NCBI GenBank assembly: GCA_001466705.2
Contig: LATX02000100.1
Coordinates: 248,001-312,000, forward strand
Reading direction: 5' to 3'
Source: Moniliophthora roreri
Taxonomy: Eukaryota; Basidiomycota; Agaricomycetes; Agaricales; Marasmiaceae
Length of the DNA: 64,000 nt
In this document: positions 54,370-64,000 of the stretch, in pieces
How positions within the stretch are numbered: the first letter of the stretch is position 1
Layout: the number at the start of each line of letters is the position of its first letter
Notes under the pieces: generated by a model
Told to the model about the DNA's origin: nothing
The model's input: the letters and a program-made list of their open reading frames with translations, nothing else
Databases searched by the model: none
Made by a program: the position numbers and the translations under genes

Positions 54370-55104
54370 CTACACCGTCAGGTCCGAATCCATCCACTTG
54401 GATGTAGAGCGCTCGAAGGAGTCGGGGTGCCGGGTAGTTATTCCTGCAGACTCTTCCGCTTCAGACTCCGTAATGATGCTCGCGTCATAACCCGAGCCGT
54501 CCTCGACCCTAGCGTCATTCCAGCTTCTCCGACGCAGGCCGAGGCTGCGGGGATAACGTCGAGAAGTATAGTGGAGCGACTGGCGAGCCCTGTTCAAGTT
54601 GATTCGATAAGCGATCTCGAGCATAATCTCCTCCGAGTCGTAATCCACAGAGGGGGACTGATAATCAAGGAAGTGATCCATGAAAGACGGTATCCGGCTC
54701 GGCGGGACAGATTCCACGCTGAGCTTTCGACGTATAGTGAATAATGCGTTATTGATTGGTGTTGGCGATTGTAATTTGGATTTGGGACGAGACTGTGAAT
54801 CATGACTTGAAATCAAAGAGCGCGTGGCGTAGCGGCGCTTGGAAGATGCACTGTTCTTGGCTGCTGCTGCTGATTTCTTCGTTGGCATGAATAAACCCCA
54901 AAAAGTGTCAGAGCTCCCTGTTGTTGGTTTAATAGTACGGCGGCGGTGACCACCTACAGCAATATCCGGCTGTGGCGATAGTGATAGCGACAGGGGGCTC
55001 GATGCCAACTTTTTCCGAGCAGCGTAACGCTTGCTCGCCGCGTTCTTCAGATCACCAACTTCTGACAGTAAGCCAGGCATATCAGCTAGGGATCGGTTCT
55101 TCAA
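54370..55104 (-). CDS. Ser/Arg-rich hypothetical protein
   Basis: A 244-residue open frame with a plausible ATG. The N-terminal two thirds are basic and Ser/Lys/Arg-rich (AASKRYAARKKLAS, SSKRRYATRSLI). The C-terminal part is acidic and structured-looking (SPSVDYDSEEIMLEIAYRIN, then SIITESEAEESAG). No domain is recognised. The frame stays open upstream to about 55160, so an upstream exon is possible, but no in-frame joint to the 55.2-55.5 kb region was found. An overlapping 148-residue ORF on the other strand is taken as a shadow. Nuclear location is a guess from composition. Confidence 0.45.
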   Translation of the reverse strand: MKNRSLADMPGLLSEVGDLKNAASKRYAARKKLASSPLSLSLSPQPDIAVGGHRRRTIKPTTGSSDTFWGLFMPTKKSAAAAKNSASSKRRYATRSLISSHDSQSRPKSKLQSPTPINNALFTIRRKLSVESVPPSRIPSFMDHFLDYQSPSVDYDSEEIMLEIAYRINLNRARQSLHYTSRRYPRSLGLRRRSWNDARVEDGSGYDASIITESEAEESAGITTRHPDSFERSTSKWMDSDLTV

Positions 55105-57086
55105 TTTGCGGCGGGTAAGGGAGACAGAGCCGTTTAGAGAGGGACTCGTTTGGCAGAAGCTGATAATTCATATTCCATTAGGATGATGTCAGTGCGAGTA
55201 GGAAGCGTGGTATCTCACCTTGTGTCAAACGTTTACTTCGTCTGTGACACCGGGTAACGCCCGTGTCCAAGGATTACACCTTCGTTGTTATGAGGGAGAA
55301 TGTGAAAAGTCGTCTTTAATGAAGATGGAAGTCGACTGTTAAAGCGCGTCGGAACGTTAGGAGTACTGACATCGGATAAAAATAAGGAGGGGCTCTTCTG
55401 AACCAGGGGGATAGGCTGTAACATTGCATCATTCTACGTTCCAGACACTGTCTTGCTCCTCGAATCCCCAGATTCAGTACAGCCTCGACCTGATCAAGGA
55501 CGTACCTTCTGATCAACAGACACCAGTTATACCTAGGACCGTGGAGGAACCATTACTCTTACACGACATAAACATTCGAGGATGAGAGCATCTACTCACT
55601 GCATGAGGTCACCAGTTCCACTTCTCGACCCATTTACATCTCTCTCAATTCTATGTCGTTGATTGCTTACCTCGCCATTTCTCGGGGGATCTATCATATA
55701 GAAACAAGTCTCCTAAGAAGTTGCTGCCCGCCATCGATCACACTTGTCCGCGGCAGTTACTATTGATCGCAGTAAAGGATACGACTTGTCTTTTTAGGGG
55801 AACAATAACTGGGGTGGTGGGAAAAAAATCAGAGCGCTCGAGTCATAGCAATTGAATGAAACAGCTATACCGACATTTCACCGTTCTGATGTTGCATCAG
55901 CGAATGCGCGTGGTACTTGTAGAATGGAGCCTCTAGTAAGTCAAGATGGCGGGGTGAGATATCTCAAATCATGCGGACCCCGACACTGCCTCTTGCGACG
56001 AAGTCTTCATTTATCGTTCCATGTGAAGAGAGGCTTTTGAACGTAAATCCTCGTGCAATGCGACAGAGACATATGCATCAGAAGTCATCAGACAACGGCG
56101 GAGGTCTTTCCAGAGACTGGAAATGGAAAAAGCGGTGAAACGGCAAACGCAAATGCAAATGTACCCACGGAATCATACCGAGCCAAATTCCGGACATGGA
56201 ATAACTGATCTTGGCATACCCAAGATGATTGGATATAACCGCTCCTTTGTAACCAATCCTAGCAACCAAGAATAAAGCGAAGCATATCCTGACTTGGATC
56301 TCAGTATTCATATCGAAGAGTAAATTGAATAAGGTTTCGACGAACCTCTATTGAATATGTTGATTGGGACGTGATGATTGCCCTGAGCCCTCCGTACGAG
56401 AATAACTCGGATTTAGCAAGGGACGTGAAGTGGAAGTGGTCTATCATGGCTTGTAGTGCCACAATCAGTTCTTGTTTGAGATCCACGCAGGTAGTTGTTC
56501 GCGCTTACGAAGCTATTCGCTTCGTTGAACTCAGTGACCATGAGGGTCCATAAGCATGATCCCTGGCATGAACAGGAACATGAACGCCACATTAGAGAAC
56601 GAACAATGATACTACAGCGGTTCATCGATATAGACTCGACTAACGGTAGTCCTTTCGATCACACTTGTACAAAGATCAACAATGACTGCTGTCTATTCGG
56701 GAGATGTCGATGAGCATTGACAGGCAACGATCGATCATCAGTATGAAAGCTCACCGGGGTGAAATGAACAATCTGTCGAATTAAAATCAGCCGGTCCATG
56801 GGCGACCACCTGCAGAATAGTGCTTTAGTCGAATTTCATCTCTGTGAAAAGGTGCGCACCGGGTGGGGTATACGGGTTCGTCGCAGAGATATCGCGGTAT
56901 TCGAGGAGGATCTAAAAAAATGGGGTCAAGCCACCATATTAATCGACGTAATTGACAGGCCTAACTCACGCCGGGATCGTCAAGGGTGTAGTCACCAGGG
57001 AGTGCGATTCCTGCCGGGAGAGTCTTGCTTCCGCCCTACAAGTCGAAGTATGAATTATGAATATACAGCACGATTTTTGGGAAAAA
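55105..57086. other. gene-poor stretch
   Basis: About 2 kb without a supported gene. Short ORFs near 55233-55516 (-) could be exons of the preceding hypothetical but do not join in frame. No tRNA-like or repeated block was seen. Confidence 0.35.
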
Positions 57087-58170
57087 TTAAGGGAATGTAT
57101 TCACATTTGTGACAGTAATTTGGTGACATGCCGGGTAGAATTGAGCTCGACCGACTTCACTGGCACGTTGCAAACCCAGAATCTCGTCTAGATAAGACAT
57201 GTAGCTGTCGGTCATTTGTGAACGTAAAGATAAACCTACGACGGAGGATGTATTCGCCGCTTTGCAGAGTCTTGGGAATGGTCGCCGACCAAGTACTTTA
57301 CAAGCGAAGCGTGAAAGTAAAACATGAGATGTATCCACACGCCACTTTACGACACGACATACCTGTTTACCGTTGGAAGTCGCTTCGATGCCCATGGAGG
57401 GTTTTGGTTCTGTGCCGTGAACTCATTAACATTTGTCTGATGAACAAAACATCAATGTCCTTACTGCATCGTAGCCATCCTCTTGAATCTAGAATGAGGG
57501 CGTACATTCAGTACCCTTACGTTAAACAAGCCACTTGTGAAGTACCTTGACCCAAATTTTACCAGAGTCTGCCTTGAAGGTGGAGCAAGAACCAGGGCAC
57601 CTGGCAAGATATGTCATGACTAGGCAGGCATCAGAATCAGTCAAAAGAATCCGACAGTGAAAGAACGAACGCACTCGGTCCTGGGTGGTCGGATTGCCAG
57701 TCGGTCCAAAGGAACTGAACGGTCGTCCCAGCGGGGACGACCGCCGTAGCATTAACAGGCATATTTTGAGTCTCTAGAGTCTTGCCCACGTTGCAGGTGA
57801 TTGCGGAAGTCTGGAAGAATAGACGTAAGCCGAGAAACCTATGTCGGGCAACGTCGTCATACTGTAAATTCACTACATAAAGGATACATTAGTCTCGGTC
57901 GACTGATCATCAGTGCGTAGCGGCCGTACTTGTCAGGAATCGGTCCGTTGTCTTTGAAGGGCCTAGTAATTCGAGTTACATGCTGCTGAGGATCCTGCGA
58001 CGTTTTCGTGGCATTAGCGGTCGTCGTCAGGGTGACACCGCCGGGCCACGCACCTTGTAGGGATTCCACGTTTGCACATACTCGTTTCCAATCTTGAGCT
58101 GTTGGACGTAACCATGCCCAAGGACCGATGCGATGCAAGACAAGCTAGCAACCAAAATGAAGGGACGCAT
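57087..58170 (-). CDS. AA9 lytic polysaccharide monooxygenase, secreted
   Basis: Nine exons (58170-58054, 57994-57930, 57872-57863, 57810-57675, 57619-57546, 57488-57465, 57436-57363, 57295-57240, 57187-57087) join to 218 residues. An 18-residue signal peptide (MRPFILVASLSCIASVLG) exposes His19 as the N-terminal copper-binding histidine (HGYVQQL). His106 in SDHPGP is the second copper ligand and Tyr203 in AQFYPAC the axial tyrosine. Cys70 and Cys206 probably form the usual disulphide. RHEILGL and GYDATNV are further AA9 features. The enzyme oxidatively cleaves cellulose or related glucans outside the cell. There is no linker or carbohydrate-binding module. Exon 3 is a 10-nt micro-exon, required for frame and placed by splice sites and phase. 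Confidence 0.92.
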
Positions 58171-59261
58171 TATCCTCCAAGATAATTGATCTTCGGCTTG
58201 AAGTTTGATGAGCCATCGTCTTCGAGTAGTCTAAATACTGTGCTCGACGGCCCGCCTTTTCCCGGGCGCAAGTAGCTCGGTGAAAAATTGGGGACTCAGC
58301 TGCTTACCTTGAAATTGGCCTTTCTACCTCGACGGTACGATTGTATGAGAACGAACGACAGCCCGAATGTTTTGTCGGGCGGACCGACGGTCCTCGGGTG
58401 AAATGACCTCGATAACTTGGTTCTCCCGAGGTTAAAAGTCTTTAGAAGCTCGAAAGCTGTTGAATGAGTCTCCCTGGACGAACTGCTGATGCTGCCACAA
58501 AGGTGACCTGAGACCGATCCTGCAAATGAATGTTTATTTCGGGCACACAGTACGGAAAAGAGAGATACTAGGATTGCGTGACGGCCTGAAGTAGCACCCC
58601 GGAGAAGCAACGCTTGCAGCATCTCGAGTCAGTACATATGCATGGAGAAGGGAAAACGACGTGATAAGACACATACGCCGGGTGTTTGTTGAATCCTGGA
58701 ACAAGTGGAGCCTTGATCTGATGCGAGAGTTCGTACATAGACTGCGTGAAGGTTTGTGTGGCAGTCTTGACGTGTGGTGGTGCCTCGAGGCAACGTTCTG
58801 GACTGATTGAAGGCACCTCCGTGACAACTGCGATGCGAGCCTTGGAAACCCTATTCATCAGACGGAGGCTAGAGAAAGCCTCGAACACAGATGGTAGTGT
58901 TCATTTGAAAGCTCTGGAAACGGCTCAACATAGGCGGGACCGGCATATTGACGGAATTCGTCAATGACGATGGTGAGAGTATACCAGCCCTGCAAAAGGT
59001 ACCGTCAGTAGACGGTCGTGAGTTTCCGGAGTTCCCAGGTATGGCTTTCGAGGATTGAAAAACTGGGACGCAAGGTGAAACAGGATGTGTGCATTCATGC
59101 TCGCTTCTCTTGGGATCCAAGAAGTCATTCGCAGTTCGCAAAGTGTTTTTCACGCGTTCGTGCGGGTATCTCGGGATTTCTAGGTTGAAAGACGCGACGT
59201 TATACGAATTAAGTGTTTACAAGATATAGTTGAACGCAAGTTCGCCTGACAGCTCAACTCT
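58171..59261. other. region between AA9 and NDUFS8 genes, possible unidentified exons
   Basis: Several overlapping minus-strand ORFs are present. One peptide (58650-58888) reading SKARIAVVTEVPSISPERC and another (58930-58990) reading YTLTIVIDEFRQYAGPAY look protein-like, but I could not join them into a model or name a family. Promoter of the AA9 gene should lie at 58171-58300. Confidence 0.3.
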
Positions 59262-60273
<1,012 letters not shown>

Positions 60274-60374
60274 GGTGGTTGAACGTTGGCGTACTGACGG
60301 AGACAGCCGGAGACACCGAAATTTCTTCCCAGCCAATCACTGAGCGTCCTTTACTCGCGCTTGACCTCACTCAA
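60274..60374. promoter_or_regulatory. 101-bp bidirectional promoter, NDUFS8 and prefoldin 2
   Basis: The two start codons face away from each other with only 101 bp between them, so both promoters and 5' UTRs must share this space. Either transcription start is inside the partner's 5' region or the 5' UTRs are very short. Confidence 0.6.
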
Positions 60375-60912
60375 ATGTCGTCGACCAAGTCAAAGTCAAA
60401 GGTTCAACCACTCTCAGATCAGGGTGAGTACGCGTTCTCTATCGATTTGTGACTCTGTTTCATGCAATATTAGCCAGAGATTCAGCAAAACTATAATCGA
60501 TTTCAGGGAGACCTTCAAACGATAGCTAGAAAGATTGGCGAACTAGAATCAGAGTCTGAAGAACATGGGTGGGTTTTGAATCGATTTATACCTTTCTTTC
60601 GCTGATTTCTATCGCGAATATCAGCCTGGTTCTTAGTACATTAGAAGAGACACTGGCAGAGGAACCGGATCGCAAATGCTTCCGCCTAATTGGTGGCGTT
60701 CTGGTGGAAAGAACGGTCAAGGATGTCGTTCCGGCTTTGCAGACCAACCGTGAAGGGGTATGTACACTCTATAGTTGCGATGCCTCCACGCTTATTCTGT
60801 TCATCAGATTCGAAAGGCAGTCGAGAGTCTGACAGAGCAGTATAAGACGAAAGAGAAGGAGTTTGACACCTTTAAACAAGACTACAACATACGACTTGTT
60901 TCAAAAGTATAA
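60375..60912 (+). CDS. prefoldin subunit 2 (beta type)
   Basis: Exons 60375-60423, 60478-60568, 60625-60757 and 60808-60912 encode 125 residues, the usual size. The fold is coiled coil - beta hairpin - coiled coil. EIQQNYNRFQGDLQTIARKI begins the first helix, DRKCFRLIGGVLVERTVKDV forms the hairpin, and LTEQYKTKEKEFDTFKQDYN the second helix. Prefoldin is a cytosolic hexamer that delivers unfolded actin and tubulin to the CCT chaperonin. It is divergent from NDUFS8 across a 101-bp gap. Confidence 0.93.
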
Positions 60913-61433
60913 AGACATTTTTGAACTTGCTGTTGTGAATGGGTACAAGAGCACGTCCTTGACGACTTATTCTCCGATCAGTCGACTCGCAGTCTCGCTA
61001 AGCCGGTGAAATTTCCATGTGGTCCATGAAGATGGTGCAAGGTGCTGCTGGGTAGTTTCTCCGTCTGTAGCCTAACATCTTGTAAACTAGCTCCTCGTTC
61101 TGCACATTCCTCTGTCTCTTGATTCTACCATGACCTTCAGCTGCAGTTGCTTCAAGAATAAGTACTTGCATAATAACCACCCTGAGCCGTCGGTAAGAAA
61201 TCGCCACGGTGATCGGATACATAGCCGACCAGGCACGGTACATACCAAGCAGGAAACCGGAATTTTCATGGGAAGTAGGGTGCTTACCATCATCAACCAT
61301 TCTCTGCTCTTCCCACCACCACTCTCGTTCGAGTCTGCGGTGCGCGTATAGCATTCAGCTTGTCTGCTTGCTTGCAACTTCCACTCCTTCGACACTGTCT
61401 CTCCCTCAGACACAAGTAACCTCATAAACCGCC
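60913..61433. other. intergenic upstream of the CAP gene
   Basis: This holds the prefoldin 3' end and CAP promoter. A minus-strand ORF (60998-61354, 118 residues, containing RLEREWWWEEQRMVDDG) might include real exons of an overlapping small gene, but no family or consistent splicing was found. CT-rich sequence precedes the CAP start. Confidence 0.35.
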
Positions 61434-62071
61434 ATGTTCTTCCTCTTTTCGTTCCTCTTGGCTCTCCTGCCCTTCAACTTTGCGCTAGCAATGCCCCGCC
61501 ACCTGGCTTCTAGGGCTCTCGACCGTGTAGAAAGATCCCAATTTCTTGGTGCACATAACATTGAACGCATGTCGCACGGCGCAGATCCCTTCCAATGGTC
61601 AGACGATCTGGCGTCCAAAGCCGATTCATGGGCCAGTAAATGCCAGCTCAAAGGGTCAGAAGGATCATTGAGTGACAGTCGGTACGGCGAAAACATTGTC
61701 GCCGCTACTGGTGACTTTTCCGTCAATGCTGCGGTCGGGACTTTCCTCTCGGATAAAGGTGTGTTACGCTATATGGTCTGCGCATATTCTACGGCTACTC
61801 ATTGACTTCGTCTTGCAGACCAATACAACCCAGAGAACCCCGTATATAACCACTGGACACAGGCCGTCTGGAAATCCACACAGGAAATCGGATGTGCCAT
61901 TTCAGAATGCGACGGAATCTTTGACCCTGAATATGGAACGGCCAAGCTCGTCATTTGTCTTTACAGTCCCGCTGGAAATGTTGTCGGTCAAGCTTTGTAC
62001 GTGTCATTCATCATGCAGTCAATCCATCTTGCTGATTTTGTTCCTTGCACAGGGATAATGTTCAACCGTGA
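61434..62071 (+). CDS. secreted CAP-superfamily (PR-1-like) protein
   Basis: Exons 61434-61758, 61819-61996 and 62053-62071 give 173 residues. A hydrophobic signal peptide (MFFLFSFLLALLPFNFALA) starts the protein. CAP-domain signatures follow in order: FLGAHNIERMSHGADPFQWS, LASKADSWASKC, SRYGENIVAA, HWTQAVWKSTQEIGCA (CAP1-like) and LVICLYSPAGNVVGQ (CAP2-like). Active-site-like residues His, Glu, Glu and His of the CAP cavity are present. The 19-nt last exon encodes only DNVQP. Fungal PR-1-like proteins are secreted, bind sterols or lipids in some species, and are involved in host interaction or fruiting. The ligand here is unknown. Confidence 0.93.
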
Positions 62072-62527
62072 AACCAAACAGTTGGCATCATTCATCCATT
62101 CGCTACCCGCGGGACCTCCCACTTCCTGTATTCGTTCATTCTCAGCCCGCAGAGCCGGCTGATTTCTGATTAACGGGCCTTTGGAGCCTATGTGTCCCCA
62201 CTTGATGTCCAAGAGTCAGGATTCAGCCGAGTTCTGGGTCTCGTCCTCACGTATGTTGTTTTGTATTCCTATATCCCTTCTCTTCGCTTCGGAATACGTG
62301 TCTGCTCACCATTTTTTTCGTTTGAGTACTCGCTTTCCTTTTCTAGGTTTGTTGGTTTTCTCTCTCGACAATTTGGATGGGTTACTTGATGATGTATCTA
62401 TCTCTATATCTGCTACGCTTTCAATTAAGCCATGTTTTTGTTTAAATGAATGAAGGGATCATAGCATTTGCACTCAATAGGAAGGCAATTACAGATAATT
62501 GAAAGGTTTGCAACTCAACAAGCTCAG
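62072..62527. other. convergent 3' region of CAP and SDR genes
   Basis: This is a 456-bp non-coding stretch, T-rich in 62280-62350. No feature was recognised. Confidence 0.4.
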
Positions 62528-64000
62528 CTACTTTTCCTTGCGGCTCTCCTCAGGTCGAAGACCGGACACCTTCGTAAAGTTTGCCATTGCATAATCCGCA
62601 TTCGCCATCTACCCATCATCAGTCAGTCAGCGAGAAACAAAGCACCGTAAACCACAACACTTACCCAATGCGCAAAATCCTGCAAATACGTAGGGAGATG
62701 CCGCAGATACGGCGTCAAATGCGCATAAAATGGCATAAGTATATTTTGCGAGTGTTGGTCATCGAGGGCCTGGATGAGGGCCTTGACTACAGTGATGGGA
62801 GCCAAAGACGGCACCAAGAATTTGTGATACCACCTGTTGGGGTAATCTATTTTTGAGAACAAAGGTGTGGCGATATGACCAGGGCATATGAGGGTAGTTC
62901 TAACGCCCGGAGCCTTGTGAATTTTGTCCAATTCGTAGCGGAGAGCTTCGTGCATTATGTTCAAGGCAGCCTTTGAGGCGCAGTAATCGGCTGGAGAAAG
63001 AAGTAGGTTGATTACTGGCGAAATGGACAAGGTGAATAACAAACTCAGGTGGGCTACACCAGTATGAGACATGGTGGATGAAACCGTCACGACGTGTCCA
63101 GAGTTCTTCTTGATCATCTCGGGGAGGAATGCCTTGAGGGTGTAGTAGTGCGACAGAGTATTCACGCCGAAAGTTCTGTGCATGCTTTAGAGCAAGCGAC
63201 ACAACTAGGTGAATAGGTAGTACTCACTGTTGCACATCCGCGGCAGTAAGATCAGTAATGAGCTTTCCCTGCACGACTCCAGCGTTGTTGACAAGAACCG
63301 TGGGATGACCGATCTGTAATATGTGAGATGCAAGTATTGCAATACTGGTTGAAACAGCGAGTACCTCCTCAATAACCTTCTTTGAGACTGCTTCGACATC
63401 CTCCCATTTTGATATATCGCATTTGTAAAAGTTGATATTGTCTGTGGGCGTCGTGTCAGATATCGTAACAAAAAAAGAATCACCCAACATACAGTTTTCA
63501 GAAACGATTGGCTTAATGTCCAGTACCACAACAGTTACATTTCGCACCGCAAGTGTGTTGGCCAGCAACTCTCCGATGCCCGAGGATCCTAGTCTTTATT
63601 TCAGCTAATAATGAAACCATAAGAATGGAGCGACGCACCCCCAGTAATAATGACAATTTGCTCTCCCCAGTCAAATCGCTTTGGAGCAAATAGCAAGTTT
63701 CCCTGATTCCTCCACAGCCTTGAGCACCATTTCCCGAGCCCTAGGGGTGTCAGGCTTTGAATGACCGCTTGAATAATGACACGTACAGAAAATGCAAAGA
63801 GCCACGTAGTATGCTGAAGATAGCACGACAATTCGATCGGTGATCTTTGCACCCTGGAAAACGTAGAATACGGGAATGAAGAAGATGAAGAATGGACCTT
63901 TGACCGTGTAAGCTTCTTTCCAAGAAATAAAGGTTAAAGGAACGTACTGAAAGCCGTATGAGTTAGGACTTTGATGACGAGATCAATGTCTAGGGAGTCA
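62528..64000 (-). CDS. short-chain dehydrogenase/reductase (SDR16C/17-beta-HSD11-like), 5'-truncated
   Basis: The gene enters at the right edge. Exons show DSLDIDLVIKVLTHTAF, then a hydrophobic membrane anchor (PFFIFFIPVFYVFQG), WRNQGNLLFAPKRFDWGEQI and the cofactor-binding IVIITGGSSGIGELLANTLA. VLVNNAGVVQGK, the catalytic Ser in VTVSSTMSHTG and the YCASK pair (Tyr and Lys) follow. GHIATPLFSKI and the C-terminal exon MANADYAMANFTKVSG complete it. The order TGxxxGIG-NNAG-S-YxxxK is a classical SDR. The N-terminal anchor and overall arrangement resemble membrane-bound retinol/sterol-type dehydrogenases on the ER or lipid droplets. The substrate is unknown. Introns at 63948, 63790, 63640 and so on keep the frame by hand inspection; the stop is at 62530-62528. 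The start codon is outside the window. Confidence 0.9.

Noticed and set aside
60998..61425. Overlapping minus-strand ORFs of 112-118 residues upstream of the CAP gene
   Set aside because: No family match and no consistent splice model; mentioned only as a low-confidence possibility in the intergenic entry.

Overview
The window is nuclear DNA from a filamentous basidiomycete, most likely an Agaricomycete. Genes carry many short introns (about 50-60 nt, GT-AG) and even 10-12 nt micro-exons. Neighbours lie on alternating strands without operons. The gene content also fits: a velvet regulator, an AA9 lytic polysaccharide monooxygenase, a UbiA-type prenyltransferase and a fungal Ure2-like GST. No species can be named from the sequence alone.

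Layout. About 1-3.4 kb: the 3' part of a UbiA prenyltransferase gene (+) and a nine-exon multi-pass membrane protein gene (-). About 3.4-28.6 kb: an accessory tandem array. Five F-box-like paralogues (A-E, all on the minus strand, three exons each) are at 6830-8302, 10072-11572, 15602-17101, 20983-22486 and 26224-27693, followed by a decayed sixth fragment near 28.3-28.55 kb. Copy B is a young pseudogene: it has lost its ATG and has one nonsense codon. Units around A-D also carry intron-containing tRNA-Trp(CCA)-like and tRNA-Ile(AAU)-like sequences, long non-coding-looking repeat modules and three copies of a second, mostly decayed gene that encodes a CxxC peptide. The array therefore grew by duplication of composite blocks of about 5.3-5.7 kb. 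Copy E is more diverged and lacks the tRNAs.

About 29-34.8 kb is transitional: a GST gene with an unresolved first splice junction, an unknown three-exon gene, and small inverted-repeat elements. About 34.8-64 kb is a conserved housekeeping region: ArfGAP (-), VelB-like velvet factor (+), methylcrotonoyl-CoA carboxylase beta (+), a very long PPR protein (-), GNAT acetyltransferase (+), two-HMG-box protein (-), complex I GRIM-19/NDUFA13 (-), INO80F-like coiled-coil protein (+), a Ser/Arg-rich hypothetical (-), AA9 LPMO (-), complex I NDUFS8 (-), prefoldin subunit 2 (+), a secreted CAP/PR-1 protein (+) and a 5'-truncated SDR (-).

The genes do not form one pathway. NDUFS8, GRIM-19, MCC-beta and the PPR protein point to mitochondria; ArfGAP to Golgi traffic; velvet, HMG and INO80F to the nucleus; AA9 and CAP are secreted. 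Exon joins given below were derived by hand from splice signals, reading-frame continuity and family resemblance, and were not checked by alignment or RNA data.
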